Origin: Mesorhizobium sp. M00.F.Ca.ET.216.01.1.1
GTDB taxonomy: Bacteria > Pseudomonadota > Alphaproteobacteria > Rhizobiales > Rhizobiaceae
Assembly: GCF_004010325.2 (NCBI RefSeq)
Contig: NZ_SADR02000009.1
Location: forward strand, 124,001-188,000
Length of the DNA: 64,000 bases
Direction of reading: 5' to 3'
The notes below the pieces were generated by a model. The model saw nothing but the letters and a program-made list of their open reading frames with translations, searched no databases and was not told the DNA's origin. Numbering within the stretch: the first letter of the stretch is position 1; each line of letters begins with the position of its first letter. Made by a program: the position numbers and the translations under genes. This document shows positions 8,238 to 17,872 of this stretch, one piece after another.

Positions 8238-9260
8238 ATGAAAGCGGTGCGGCTGGAGGCAGTGGGCAGCATCACCCTGCGCGAGCTCGACAAACCGTCC
8301 GCCGGGCCGGACGACCTTCTGGTGCGGATTGAAGCATGCGGCGTCTGCGGCACCGACCGGCATCTCTTCCATGGTGAATTTCCCTGCACGCCGCCGGTGA
8401 CGCCCGGACATGAATTCTCCGGCATCATCGAGGCGATTGGAGCCGCCGTGTCCGGCTTTTCCGTCGGCGATCGCGCCACCGGCGATCCCAACATCGCCTG
8501 TGGGCGCTGTCCCAATTGTCATGCCGGTCGGGTCAACCTGTGCAGCAATCTTAATGCCATCGGTATCCATCGCGACGGCGGCTTTGCCGAGTATCTCGTG
8601 CTGCCGCAGAAGCAGGCCTTCGTCCTGCCAAAAAACCTGAAGCCGACGCATGGCGCGTTCTGCGAACCGCTTGGCTGCTGCCTGCATGGCGTGGACCTGG
8701 CCAAGATCAGGCCCGGCTTTTCAGTCGCCGTGCTTGGCGGCGGCGTGATCGGCCTGCTCACCGTGCAACTGGCGAAGCTTGCCGGAGCGTCGACCATCAT
8801 CCTGTCGACGCGCCAGGCCTCGCGGCGCGCGCTTGCCGAGGATCTGGGTGCGACGGCGACGATCGATCCCAATAGCCCCGGCTTTTTCGAGGCCGTGACT
8901 GGTCCGTCCGGGCTGATGCCAGGCGGTGTCGACGTGGTGTTCGAATGCGCTGGCGTGCAAGAGACAGTCGAGCAGTCGATGCGGCTGGCCAGGGCCGGTG
9001 GCACTGTCGTCATCATCGGCGTCATGCCGCAAGGCATGAGAGCGGCGTTCGAGCCCTTCGACCTGCTGTTTCGCGAGCTGAAGGTACTGGGTTCCTTCCT
9101 CAATCCCTTTACCCACCGCCGGGCCGCCAATCTCATCGCCTCGGGCGCGATCGAGATCGACAGGTTGATCTCCAGGCAGGTGACACTTGAAGACGCGGCA
9201 GCGGTGATCGCCAATCCGCCGGCAGCCGGTGAAGTCAAGGTCCTGGTGATGCCCGGCTAA
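8238..9260 (+). CDS. Zinc-dependent alcohol/polyol dehydrogenase (medium-chain family)
   Basis: 340 residues. Catalytic zinc region: CGVCGTDRHLFHGE near residues 36-49, then PGHEFSG near 57. The structural zinc loop CGRCPNCHAGRVNLC is intact near 87-101. The Rossmann motif GGGVIGLL near residue 168 binds NAD(P). Family members of this subgroup oxidise polyols such as sorbitol or xylitol, or threonine; the exact substrate cannot be read from sequence. AGGGG lies 11 bases upstream of the ATG. The upstream TRAP genes are on the same strand with a repeat in between, so co-transcription is possible. A strong hairpin follows the stop. Confidence 0.9.
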   Translation: MKAVRLEAVGSITLRELDKPSAGPDDLLVRIEACGVCGTDRHLFHGEFPCTPPVTPGHEFSGIIEAIGAAVSGFSVGDRATGDPNIACGRCPNCHAGRVNLCSNLNAIGIHRDGGFAEYLVLPQKQAFVLPKNLKPTHGAFCEPLGCCLHGVDLAKIRPGFSVAVLGGGVIGLLTVQLAKLAGASTIILSTRQASRRALAEDLGATATIDPNSPGFFEAVTGPSGLMPGGVDVVFECAGVQETVEQSMRLARAGGTVVIIGVMPQGMRAAFEPFDLLFRELKVLGSFLNPFTHRRAANLIASGAIEIDRLISRQVTLEDAAAVIANPPAAGEVKVLVMPG

Positions 9261-9300
9261 TTGGTCTGTTTCGGCAAGGGTCGTGACAAACCAGAGGACC

Positions 9301-9336
9301 ATGGCGCCACGCCTCCCGAACGAGGTGTGGCGCCAT
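9301..9336. terminator. Bidirectional hairpin terminator
   Basis: ATGGCGCCACGCCT and AGGTGTGGCGCCAT form a 14-base stem with one G-T pair around an 8-base loop, between two convergent genes. No T-tract follows, so termination efficiency is uncertain. Confidence 0.6.
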
Positions 9337-9349
9337 AGCCGCTAAATTG

Positions 9350-10504
<1,155 letters not shown>

Positions 10505-10730
10505 TCAGTGCCCGGATCGGCTTCGAGCCGAACAATACACAGGCAAGGGGTCGAGTCCAGCACGGCAGCTGGGTTTGAGGGCGGCATTTCCGGGAAATTC
10601 ACCTCGCCGACGCACATCCTGCAACTATAGTCTAACAAACGTTTCGTGGCCCATGCAGCACGGCGAAACTTGCCATGGCAAAGCGCCTTCGGATCGCCTA
10701 TTTTGCAGGCAGAACAGGTTTTCGCACCGA

Positions 10731-11522
10731 ATGGAACCCGAATCCAAAATGCACCAGCCGCTCGTCGCCATCTCGACCGACGTCCGACAGTTCGACAACT
10801 ACACCTGGCATGCCGCCCCGCAGCAGTATCTGGAGGCAGCGCTTTCGGGTGCCGGCGTGTTCCCGGTGCTGGTGCCGTCCTTCGGCGACCGGCTCGATTT
10901 CGATGAACTTCTGTCGTCGGTCGATGGTGTCATGGTCACCGGCTCGAAGTCGAACGTGCATCCCTCGCTCTATGGCGGCGACGCCAGCGAGAAGAATGGC
11001 CCCTACGATTCCGCCCGCGACGCCACGACGCTGCCGCTGATCCGTAGGGCGGTCGAGCGTGGCGTGCCGCTGCTCGCCATCTGCCGCGGCATCCAGGAGA
11101 TGAACGTGGCGCTGGGCGGCACGCTGGCCGCCGAAATCCAGGAGCGGGAAGGATCGCTCGATCATCGCGCGCCGGTGAGCGACAATCAGGACGAACGCTT
11201 CGCCATCCGCCAGAATGTGACGATAAAGCCCGGCAGCTGCCTGGCCGGCGTCTTCGGCGCGGGCGACATCATGGTCAACTCGGTGCATCGCCAAGCGATC
11301 GACCGGCTGGGACCGAAGCTGCAGGTGGAGGCGGTCGCCGCCGACGGTACGGTCGAGGCTGTCTCCGTCAGGGACGCTCGCGCCTTCGCCGTCGGCGTGC
11401 AATGGCATCCCGAATACTGGGTCAAGTCGGACAGCATCTCGGTAAAGATTTTCCGTGCCTTCGGCGACGCGGTACGCCTGCATCAGGCGGCGAAATCCGG
11501 CGCGCGTGCAGCCGCGGAATAG
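10731..11522 (+). CDS. Class I glutamine amidotransferase, gamma-glutamyl-GABA hydrolase (PuuD/peptidase C26) type
   Basis: 263 residues from the ATG at 10731 (257 from the ATG at 10749; neither has a strong ribosome site). The nucleophile motif LLAICRGIQEMNVALGG carries the catalytic Cys, and VGVQWHPEYW carries the His and Glu of the triad. Family members hydrolyse gamma-glutamyl amides, for example gamma-glutamyl-GABA in the Puu putrescine pathway; there the enzyme works with a gamma-glutamylputrescine synthetase. A glutamine-synthetase-like ligase is in the window (24073-25494) but 12 kb away, so the functional link is only a suggestion. Divergent from the binding-protein gene with a 270-base shared upstream region. 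Do not confuse it with the unrelated urate oxidase also called PuuD at 29490. Confidence 0.85.
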   Translation: MEPESKMHQPLVAISTDVRQFDNYTWHAAPQQYLEAALSGAGVFPVLVPSFGDRLDFDELLSSVDGVMVTGSKSNVHPSLYGGDASEKNGPYDSARDATTLPLIRRAVERGVPLLAICRGIQEMNVALGGTLAAEIQEREGSLDHRAPVSDNQDERFAIRQNVTIKPGSCLAGVFGAGDIMVNSVHRQAIDRLGPKLQVEAVAADGTVEAVSVRDARAFAVGVQWHPEYWVKSDSISVKIFRAFGDAVRLHQAAKSGARAAAE

Positions 11523-11617
11523 ATCAGTCTGCGGAAATCACTCAGCCGGAGTTGATTCGATTCCATCAAGCATGGCCGAAGTGAGCGCATTACGGACGCT
11601 TCGAGTGCCCGGCCACG

Positions 11618-12472
11618 CTAGGCTTTCGAAATCCAGTATGCGTCTGTGACCAGCCAAGCATCTTCGATGCCATTTTCTGGTCGCGCTCGATGGTATTGCG
11701 CGAGATCGGTGTCCTTGCCTCGTGCAGCCTTGAGGGCGGCCGTCAAAGCCTTTTCTTCGTCACTGCGCCTGGCTCCGCCGCAATGGTAGAAACCACAAGG
11801 CACAAGTGATTTTACGGGGAACGTATCGCCAGCCCTTTCCAGAAGCATCATGAAGCCCCATTGGTCTTCACCCGTGAAAGGCAGCGCCATCCGACCGGCG
11901 TCGGACAGATTTGAAAGCCACCGTTCCGGCACGTGTGTCACTCCGGCAAAGGCGACCACGACATCGAGGTTTGGCAGATCAACTGCCTGTGTGGCGTCAC
12001 CGGATATCACTTTGACATGGGCATAGTGAGCAAGATTGCTTTGCGCGCGCCGAGCGAGTTCTTCGTCGATCTCATACGCAATCACGCGTCCTTCAGAACC
12101 CGTCAGCTCAGCGAGAATGGCGGTGAAATAGCCGACACCAGCGCCCACCTGAAGGATAGTCTGGCCGGGAGCCATGTTCAGATGGTCGAAAACAAAAGCC
12201 CAAAGCGACGGCAGTCCGCTGTTCAATCCGCGCCTTTCGTCAAGCGAGACCAAAACGTCGTGGTAAATCTCATGAAGTGCGGCTGAAGGGCTCGTATGGA
12301 CTGCCCCGACTTGCAATCTCGAATGGATACGCCAAGGGCCGTTACCGAGGTATTCCTCTCGCGGGACTTTGGCGAATGCGTCGATGATGGCAGGGTTGTG
12401 CACGACGGGTGATGAAACGCGTAGGTCTTCGGCAAACCATCGGCGCTCTTCACTACTATCGGTTCTCGTCAT
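11618..12472 (-). CDS. Protein-L-isoaspartate O-methyltransferase-like protein
   Basis: 284 residues. The SAM-binding motif LQVGAGVGYFTAILAEL and the following acidic residue in VIAYEIDEELARRA match the PCMT family, which methylates isoaspartyl residues to start their repair; the protein is longer than typical Pcm (about 210-220 residues) and has an N-terminal extension, so it could be a divergent member acting on another substrate. The start at 12472 places the conserved part about 20 residues in; an alternative ATG at 12547 would add a poorly conserved leader. The ribosome site is weak for both. It reads away from the GST pseudogene. Confidence 0.75.
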   Translation of the reverse strand: MTRTDSSEERRWFAEDLRVSSPVVHNPAIIDAFAKVPREEYLGNGPWRIHSRLQVGAVHTSPSAALHEIYHDVLVSLDERRGLNSGLPSLWAFVFDHLNMAPGQTILQVGAGVGYFTAILAELTGSEGRVIAYEIDEELARRAQSNLAHYAHVKVISGDATQAVDLPNLDVVVAFAGVTHVPERWLSNLSDAGRMALPFTGEDQWGFMMLLERAGDTFPVKSLVPCGFYHCGGARRSDEEKALTAALKAARGKDTDLAQYHRARPENGIEDAWLVTDAYWISKA

Positions 12473-12845
12473 TATGGAATGTCGGCTTCCGGATTGTGCC
12501 CATGCTCGCAGAAAACCGAACGACAGCAAAGGATCCTTTCTGCGCATAAAATGGCAACCCCACTATGACTGCTGCCCACCCACCGCGGTCATTTAGAAAC
12601 ACCTTATGTCTGGAGGGTGCTTCATGTTCATGATGTGGGCGAAAGACCCTCTGCAGTGGTTGTGGTCCAATTCGGGACAAGGCGGCAAAAGTTTAGTCGC
12701 TAAACCTCTCTCGCTCCCTGTAGCTTGTGACCCTTTCGGACGTTGTGGGCATAGATGAAAACGGTCTTCCGCATATGAAACACAGTCCAGACGTCGATTT
12801 TGATCGGGAGGCGTAGGCTGTGGATAGTGCTGGTGGAGAGGCAGC
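12473..12845. other. Intergenic region, 373 bases, with one operator-like palindrome
   Basis: No convincing gene. Short frames have no ribosome site and no recognisable motif. The only structure is GTTTAG-TCG-CTAAAC at 12691-12705, a 6-3-6 inverted repeat of the kind bound by TetR- or HxlR-type regulators. A good ribosome site (GGAGAGG) just before 12846 belongs to the broken GST gene. Confidence 0.45.
12691..12705. promoter_or_regulatory. Operator-like palindrome upstream of GST remnant
   Basis: Perfect GTTTAG/CTAAAC inverted repeat with a TCG centre, 140 bases before the GST start and 219 bases before the methyltransferase start. No regulator gene is adjacent, so assignment is open. Confidence 0.3.
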
Positions 12846-13482
12846 ATGACCGAGGCGTTGACTATCTGGACATACGATTAGGCCTGAGGGCAAATCTGGT
12901 CCCCGTGGCTATGTTCGAAACATCAGACTGCGCTGGGCATGCGAAGAGGCTGGTTTGGACTACGAGGTCAGGTCCGTCTCGTTCAATAACCGCGGACCAG
13001 AGCACTTTTCGCGTCAGCCTTTTGGCCAAGTGCCTTTCGTAGAAGATGGCGGCATAACCGTGTTCGAAAGCGGGGCATGTCTTCTGTATCTGGCGCGAAA
13101 AAGTGAAAAGTTGATGCCTCGCAACCCCAAGGGCGAGGCAGAGACGCTGGAATGGACGATTGCCGCGCTCAATTCAATTGAGATGGTTACGGTGCCTTGG
13201 TGGTTCGTCGGCATGTCCAATGACACGAGCAACCCGCTCGAAAACTGGATGCTCCAGCGCTTGAAACAACTGAAAGCTGTGCTGGTGCAGCGTGAGTGGC
13301 TTGCCGCTGGACAGTTTACCGTTGCCGATATCCTGATGACGGACGTGCTTCGGAAACCGAAGGTAATGGCTGCCGGTGATTTTCCGGCAATACGATCCTA
13401 CGTCGATCGAGCCTGCGCGCGTCCTGCTTTCAAAAGAGCCTACGACGGCCAGATGGCGCATTTCGCTACGGGCGATAAGTAA
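12846..13482 (+). pseudogene. Glutathione S-transferase with N-terminal frameshift and stop
   Basis: GST fold enzymes conjugate glutathione to electrophiles. The ATG at 12846 with GGAGAGG 6 bases upstream starts MTEALTIWTYD, a normal GST beta-1 strand, and then hits TAG at 12879. The neighbouring frame continues without break as PEGKSGPRGYVRNIRLRWAC, EEAGLDYEVRSV and on through QPFGQVPFVEDGG and FESGACLLYLARKS (glutathione-binding motifs with VPFVED and ESGA) to the C-terminal helical domain ending at 13482. A +1 shift at about 12878-12883 therefore separates start and body. Translation could begin only at TTG 12955, which would lack the first strand and helix. Either a recent pseudogene or a sequence error. 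Confidence 0.75.
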
Positions 13483-13646
13483 GAGGCAATGCACGACGGA
13501 GCGTCACAGAGCGCGACGCCAAGGGCCGAGAAAACGTTATGGCGTGGGCGGCCAAAACTAAACTTGGTGCGGCTTCTCACGGCTAGGCAAGCCGTATGGC
13601 CAAACCGAGTTTCACGCTCGTTAGGTCAATTGTATGCACAACATGC

Positions 13647-14036
13647 TCATGGTCCGGCCGCCAGCGACAGCAGCGGCAGGGCCGGCGCGTAGGATTCATA
13701 GCCGTCGCCGTCGGCAACGGCGAAAGTGACGATCGGATCGTTGCCGTTGGCGCTGAAGGCCACCGTGCCGTCCTCCTGCTCGCGCCAGAATTTCGCCCGC
13801 TCGATACCGGGCAGCAGCCGGCGGCAATTCGAAGCGACGGTCAACAGCGACAGGCCGTTCGAAACTTCGGCACCACGCCTGATCGCGCAAGCCGCCTCGT
13901 CGCCATTGGCCGTCAGTTTGAAATTGCTGGACGGCACCGCGTCATTGGCCGCACGGCTTTCACCCGTGCCGCCGTGAAAAAGCTGGACGCCGCCGAACAG
14001 CGCGGCGGCCGCTATCAAAGCAGGAAGCGTCTTCAC
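13647..14036 (-). CDS. Secreted AprI/Inh-like small protein (putative protease inhibitor fold)
   Basis: 129 residues. The GTG at 14036 is chosen because GGAG lies 7 bases upstream and a signal peptide (VKTLPALIAAAALFGG, cleavage near residue 28 after SRA) begins at once; the longer frame upstream is not credible. The mature domain contains CAIRRG...NCRRLLPG with two cysteines and the closing pattern FWREQEDGTVAFSANG, which resembles the AprI/Inh (alkaline metalloprotease inhibitor) beta-barrel family also seen in rhizobial outer-membrane lipoprotein Omp19. No protease gene is adjacent. Family assignment is by motif memory and moderate; periplasmic location is well supported. Confidence 0.6.
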   Translation of the reverse strand: MKTLPALIAAAALFGGVQLFHGGTGESRAANDAVPSSNFKLTANGDEAACAIRRGAEVSNGLSLLTVASNCRRLLPGIERAKFWREQEDGTVAFSANGNDPIVTFAVADGDGYESYAPALPLLSLAAGP

Positions 14037-14106
14037 TCTTTTCTCCGTGCTTTCGAAGCGCGTCGCGTTTGAAAGGATCATGCGGCGCGCCTCAGATCTT
14101 GCCCAC

Positions 14107-14149
14107 GCATGTCGCCCCAAACCGCTGCGTATTTTTGGATTACATGCAT
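14107..14149. repeat. Dispersed imperfect palindrome, family GGGCGGCATGC, copy B
   Basis: A degenerate copy: GCATGTCGCCCCAAACCGCTG followed by TTTTTGGATTACATGC. Same order of blocks as copy A at 4564. Confidence 0.6.
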
Positions 14150-14213
14150 AACGAAGTATGCAGAATGATTCCAAAGCGTTAAGCCGGCGTTAATAAGTGT
14201 GGCGGCCTGCCGC

Positions 14214-15194
14214 TCAAGCTCGCGCTTTGACGTCCGCCGTCTCCGGCACCGGCGTCAGCGCCTTCCTTTCCGAAAACCAGGAAACCAGGTTGTCGACGCA
14301 AAGGTCGGCCATGGCGCGGCGCGTATGTTCCGAGGCCGAGCCGACATGTGGCAACAGCGAGGTGTTGGGGGCGGCGAGCAGCGCTGGCGGCACATTCGGT
14401 TCGTCGGCGAAGACATCGAGCCCAGCGGCGGCAATGGTGCCGTTGGCAAGGGCTGCGGCAAGGGCAGCCTCGTCAACCGTGCTGCCGCGGCCGATGTTGA
14501 TGAAGACACCGTTCGGGCCGAGCGCCGACAGTATCTCGGCATTGACTGCTTTTTCCGTTGAGGCGCCGCCGGGCGCCACCGAGATCAGCGTATCGACCGC
14601 CTCGGCGAGGCCCTTCAGGGTGCCGTGGTATTCGTAGGGCAGGTCTTCGACCTGGTGCCGGTTGTGATAGGCGATCGGCAGGCCGAAGGCCTCCAGCCGG
14701 CGTGCAATGGCGCGGCCGATGCGGCCCATGCCGAAGATACCGGCACGGCGGCCGCGCAAGGTCAGCCGGCTCAAGTGATAGTTACCGTGGCGCATCCAGC
14801 TGCCGTCGCGCAGCCATGTCTCGGCGCGCGGCAGGTCGCGGACGGTGTTGATCAGCAGGCCGAGCGCGGTGTCGGCCACCTCCTCGGTCAGCACGTCAGG
14901 CGTGTTGGTGACCATGATGCCGCGCTGTGCGGCGTGGCGGGCATCGACCGAATCATAGCCGACGCCGAAATTGGCGATGATCTCGAGGTGCGGCAGCGCA
15001 TCGATGAGGGCCGCGCTGATACCGCCGAACGCGGCGATGCCGCGCACTGCCTTGCGCATGTCATCGCTAACCAGCGACGGATCGGCCCGTTCGATCCACA
15101 CGCGGCTGAAGGTCCGGTCGATGCGGCCGACCGCGTGGTCGTTGAATTGGCCCGGCACCAGAATGGCGACCGCTTGCTGTTCGGCGTTTGTCAT
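14214..15194 (-). CDS. D-isomer specific 2-hydroxyacid dehydrogenase
   Basis: 326 residues. NAD(P)-dependent reduction of 2-oxoacids such as glyoxylate, hydroxypyruvate or 2-ketogluconate. The dinucleotide motif GIFGMGRIGRAIARRLE is near residue 155, followed by the family segments INIGRGSTVDEAALAAAL and GLDVFADEPNVP; the catalytic His is in LLPHVGSASEHTR. The Arg of the active site lies in VAPGGASTEK/NIGRGS. Start at 15194 overlaps the lacI stop by 4 bases (ATGA), so it is translationally coupled to the upstream regulator and very probably its target. Sugar-acid metabolism is therefore a reasonable guess (inference). Confidence 0.9.
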   Translation of the reverse strand: MTNAEQQAVAILVPGQFNDHAVGRIDRTFSRVWIERADPSLVSDDMRKAVRGIAAFGGISAALIDALPHLEIIANFGVGYDSVDARHAAQRGIMVTNTPDVLTEEVADTALGLLINTVRDLPRAETWLRDGSWMRHGNYHLSRLTLRGRRAGIFGMGRIGRAIARRLEAFGLPIAYHNRHQVEDLPYEYHGTLKGLAEAVDTLISVAPGGASTEKAVNAEILSALGPNGVFINIGRGSTVDEAALAAALANGTIAAAGLDVFADEPNVPPALLAAPNTSLLPHVGSASEHTRRAMADLCVDNLVSWFSERKALTPVPETADVKARA

Positions 15195-16213
15195 GCACGT
15201 TCCACCGGCTTGCCGGTCGACTGGCGCACATGCAGTTCCGGCTTGATCAGTTCCTGCGACGGCCGCACCATCTGGCCGTTGAGCTTGTCGAGCAGTGCGC
15301 TGGCGGCGCGGCGGCCGACCTCGCGCTGGCCGTTCCACACCGTGGTCAGCGCCGGCGTTGCGATCGCCGCTTCCTCGAGATCGTCATAGCCGGTGACCGA
15401 GATGTCAATGCCCGGCACCAGCCCGGCGCGCGCAATGCCGTTCATCAGGCCGATGGCGACGAGGTCGTTCCAGCAGCAGGCGGCGGTCGGCTTGTCCTTC
15501 AGCGCCAGGAACTGCCCGGCGGCCTCGAAGCCGGCCTGCTTGGTGCGCGGTCCGGCGATGCGCCAGGACGGCCTGACCTCCAGCCCGGCCGCCTCCATGG
15601 CGTTGACATAGCCCTGGTAGCGGTCGCGGCCGGTCGAGGTCTGGTCGGTGCCGCCGACCATGGCGATGCGCTTGTGGCCGAGCGAGATCAGGTGGTTGGT
15701 GGCAAGGCCGGTGCCGTAGGCGTCGTCGCCGCGAAAGACCGGCACGTCGGCCCCTTCGACGGTGCGCGCGATCAGCACCGCCGGCAGGCCGTTTTCCTCG
15801 GCCATGATGATGTCTTCGGGCGGCGTGCCGATGGCCGGCGACATGATGACGCCGTCGGCGCCGAGTTGTAGCAGCGTGTCGATGAAGGTGCGCTGCTTTT
15901 CGAGCTGATCGTAATGATTCGACAGGATGAAGGTCTGCCGGCTGCGGTCGAGCTCGCTTTCGATCGAACGCAGTATCTCGGCGAAGAAGGGGTTCATGAT
16001 GTCGTGGACGACGACGCCGACAATGCCCGAGCGCGAGGTACGCAGGCTGGCGGCACGGCGGTTGTAGATATAGCCGATGGCGCGGGCGTGTTCCTTGATG
16101 CGGTCGCGGGTGGCGCCGGCAACCAGCGGGCTGTCGCGCAGCGCAAGCGAGACCGTGGCCGTGGACACGCCAAGCGCGTCCGCGATCGTCGAAAGCTTGA
16201 TCTTCTGTGCCAG
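15191..16213 (-). CDS. LacI-family transcription regulator with apparent CTG start
   Basis: 340 residues. N-terminal helix-turn-helix KIKLSTIADALGVSTATVSL is complete only if translation begins upstream of the first ATG/GTG/TTG in frame: GTG at 16168 falls inside the recognition helix. Between the preceding in-frame stop and the motif there is no ATG, GTG or TTG. CTG at 16213 (LAQKIKLS, matching the usual MAQKIKLS) has GGGGAG 9 bases upstream and is my choice; ATT at 16234 is the only other near-start. The rest is a periplasmic-binding-type effector domain (LGADGVIMSPA, NDLVAIGLMNG, ISVTGYDDLEEA). Overlaps the dehydrogenase gene by 4 bases. A perfect palindrome sits 25 bases upstream. Confidence 0.85.
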   Translation of the reverse strand: MAQKIKLSTIADALGVSTATVSLALRDSPLVAGATRDRIKEHARAIGYIYNRRAASLRTSRSGIVGVVVHDIMNPFFAEILRSIESELDRSRQTFILSNHYDQLEKQRTFIDTLLQLGADGVIMSPAIGTPPEDIIMAEENGLPAVLIARTVEGADVPVFRGDDAYGTGLATNHLISLGHKRIAMVGGTDQTSTGRDRYQGYVNAMEAAGLEVRPSWRIAGPRTKQAGFEAAGQFLALKDKPTAACCWNDLVAIGLMNGIARAGLVPGIDISVTGYDDLEEAAIATPALTTVWNGQREVGRRAASALLDKLNGQMVRPSQELIKPELHVRQSTGKPVERA

Positions 16214-16237
16214 CGCGCTTCGCTCCCCGAGCTCAAT

Positions 16238-16252
16238 TTTAAACTGTTTAAA
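16238..16252. promoter_or_regulatory. LacI-type operator palindrome
   Basis: TTTAAAC-T-GTTTAAA, a perfect 7-1-7 inverted repeat in the 71-base gap between the DMT gene and the lacI gene. Position and symmetry fit autoregulation of the lacI-dehydrogenase pair. Confidence 0.6.
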
Positions 16253-16284
16253 GGCGGGCTCTTATGCCATCGATCGGGAGCAAA

Positions 16285-17226
16285 TCAAAGTTTTTTTGCC
16301 AGTGCTTCTGCCTCCGCATCGAGCGTCGCGCGGCTGCGCAGGCGAAGCCGGTGCTCGCGATGAACGATATAGAGGCCGCTGGCGACGATGATGGCAGCGC
16401 CCAGCAGCGTCCAGCGGTCGGGAAACTGGTTGAAGACGATCCAACCGGAAACAATCATCCAGATCATCTGCGAATAGGGATAGGGTGCCAGAGCCGTGGT
16501 AGTGGCGAGACGATAGGCCTGGACCAGGAGCCAGTGGCCGATGGCGCCGAACACGCCGAGCATCAGCAGAATGAACCAGTGCCAGCCATCCTGCGGCAGG
16601 GAAAGCGAAAACGGCAGCATGGGCAGGAGCAGCACGGCTGGCGCCAGTGCCGAAAACAGGATGAGGCTCTCGGAGGTTTCGGTCGCCGACATCCGGCGCG
16701 TCATGATGACGTAGAAGCAGTTCGACAGCATCGAGCCGAGCGCGAAGAGATGCCCGATGCCGAAAACGCCGACGCCCGGCCGGGTGATGATGAGGACGCC
16801 GACAAAGCCGCTCAGGATCGCCAGCCAGCGCCGCCAGCCCGCCCATTCGCCGAGCAGCGGACCGGCAAGCGCGGTGATGACCATTGGCGCGAAGAAGTAG
16901 ATCGAAGTGGTTTCGGCCAGTTGCAACGTCCGCAGCGCCATGACGTTGCATATGGTCGATCCGAACAGGAAGGCGCCGCGCAGGATATGCGCCGCCAGGT
17001 TGCTGGCGCGAAAACGCGACGGCTCGCGCCATCCGCGCAGGAAGAGGCCGACAAGCAGGACATGGACGGCGAAGCGGACCCAGGCGACGATCAGCGCCGA
17101 GACGCCGGCCAGGACAAGGTATTTGCTGCTGGTGTCGAGGAAGGTGAAGAATATGTAGACGCAAAGCATGCAGAGCATCGCCGCCGGAGGCGTCGCGCTA
17201 TCGTCTTGTCTTGGGGAAGCACTCAA
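16285..17226 (-). CDS. EamA/DMT-superfamily transporter
   Basis: About 313 residues with ten predicted membrane helices in two EamA repeats (first ending near GVGVFGIGHL, second near HWLLVQAYRLA). Drug/metabolite transporters of this kind export metabolites across the inner membrane; substrate unknown. The N-terminus is uncertain: TTG at 17226 gives LSASPRQDDSATPPAAM and resembles family N-termini; ATG at 17178 begins directly at the first helix and a frame reaching 17340 is also open. No clear ribosome site supports any of them. Transcribed in the same direction as lacI, with the operator between. Confidence 0.85.
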   Translation of the reverse strand: MSASPRQDDSATPPAAMLCMLCVYIFFTFLDTSSKYLVLAGVSALIVAWVRFAVHVLLVGLFLRGWREPSRFRASNLAAHILRGAFLFGSTICNVMALRTLQLAETTSIYFFAPMVITALAGPLLGEWAGWRRWLAILSGFVGVLIITRPGVGVFGIGHLFALGSMLSNCFYVIMTRRMSATETSESLILFSALAPAVLLLPMLPFSLSLPQDGWHWFILLMLGVFGAIGHWLLVQAYRLATTTALAPYPYSQMIWMIVSGWIVFNQFPDRWTLLGAAIIVASGLYIVHREHRLRLRSRATLDAEAEALAKKL

Positions 17227-17367
17227 TTTCAGGCCGGAAGGGAAGCAAGGGTAATGAACCACCTTTTGCGGGAATTGTCGCCCGCCGGCAAGCCGATTAT
17301 CGCCCCTCGCCGGGCCAAAAGAGCCTGGTACAACAAGCACTTCCGACAGGCTCAGCCTTTGTTTTTT

Positions 17368-17413
17368 TCATGCCGTTGTCCCAAAACCGCCACGCACTTT
17401 TGGGCGGCATGCA
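17368..17413. repeat. Dispersed imperfect palindrome, family GGGCGGCATGC, copy C
   Basis: Best conserved copy: CATGCCGTTGTCCCAAAACCG ... CACTTTTGGGCGGCATGCATCA; the outer arms CATGCCG/CGGCATG and inner CCCAAAA/TTTTGGG pair. It ends exactly at the stop codon of the DUF2000 gene and could act as its terminator. Confidence 0.75.
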
Positions 17414-17821
17414 TCAGGCGTGCATGCGAGCGCCCCTGGTGATCTTGTCGACGAGCTTCTTTTCGGCACGAAGCGCGATACCGACGACCTTGGCATCGCC
17501 CGGCGAAAATTCTGCGAAGACAGCGCGGTTCGCCACGTCGTGACCGGTCGAAAACATCTCGTCGACATAGAGCGATGTCGTCACGCCGCGCTCCAGCGCC
17601 CGCCGATGGATCGTGCCGAGCGTCTGGCTATCGGCCGAAAGTACGATGACGGGCTGGATCGAGAGCGGGTTGTAGATGTTGCCGGCGCGGTCGCGGTAGG
17701 GCTCGCCGATGATGTCGGGAAATTGCGCGACGATGCCGCTGGTCAGGAAGGCGGTGACATTGAGCTTCTGCCAGACGGGAAGATCGTCCTTGAGCACGAT
17801 TGCAAATTTAATATCGAACAT
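17414..17821 (-). CDS. DUF2000 domain protein
   Basis: 135 residues, cytoplasmic. The pattern KFAIVLKDDLPVWQKLNVTA at the start and VVGIALRAEKKLVDKITRG at the end is that of DUF2000, a small alpha/beta fold of unknown function often found beside AraC regulators. Here a divergent araC gene starts 52 bases away, which supports a regulator-target pair. The ribosome site is weak. Confidence 0.8.
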   Translation of the reverse strand: MFDIKFAIVLKDDLPVWQKLNVTAFLTSGIVAQFPDIIGEPYRDRAGNIYNPLSIQPVIVLSADSQTLGTIHRRALERGVTTSLYVDEMFSTGHDVANRAVFAEFSPGDAKVVGIALRAEKKLVDKITRGARMHA

Positions 17822-17872
17822 GAGACAGTTGCCAGTTCAAGAGTGGGGCCAATTCGAGATGTGAATGAAGCG

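Noticed and set aside
12955..13482. TTG-started 175-residue GST as a complete gene
   Set aside because: It would lack the first strand and helix of the glutathione-binding domain, which are found in frame-shifted form just upstream.
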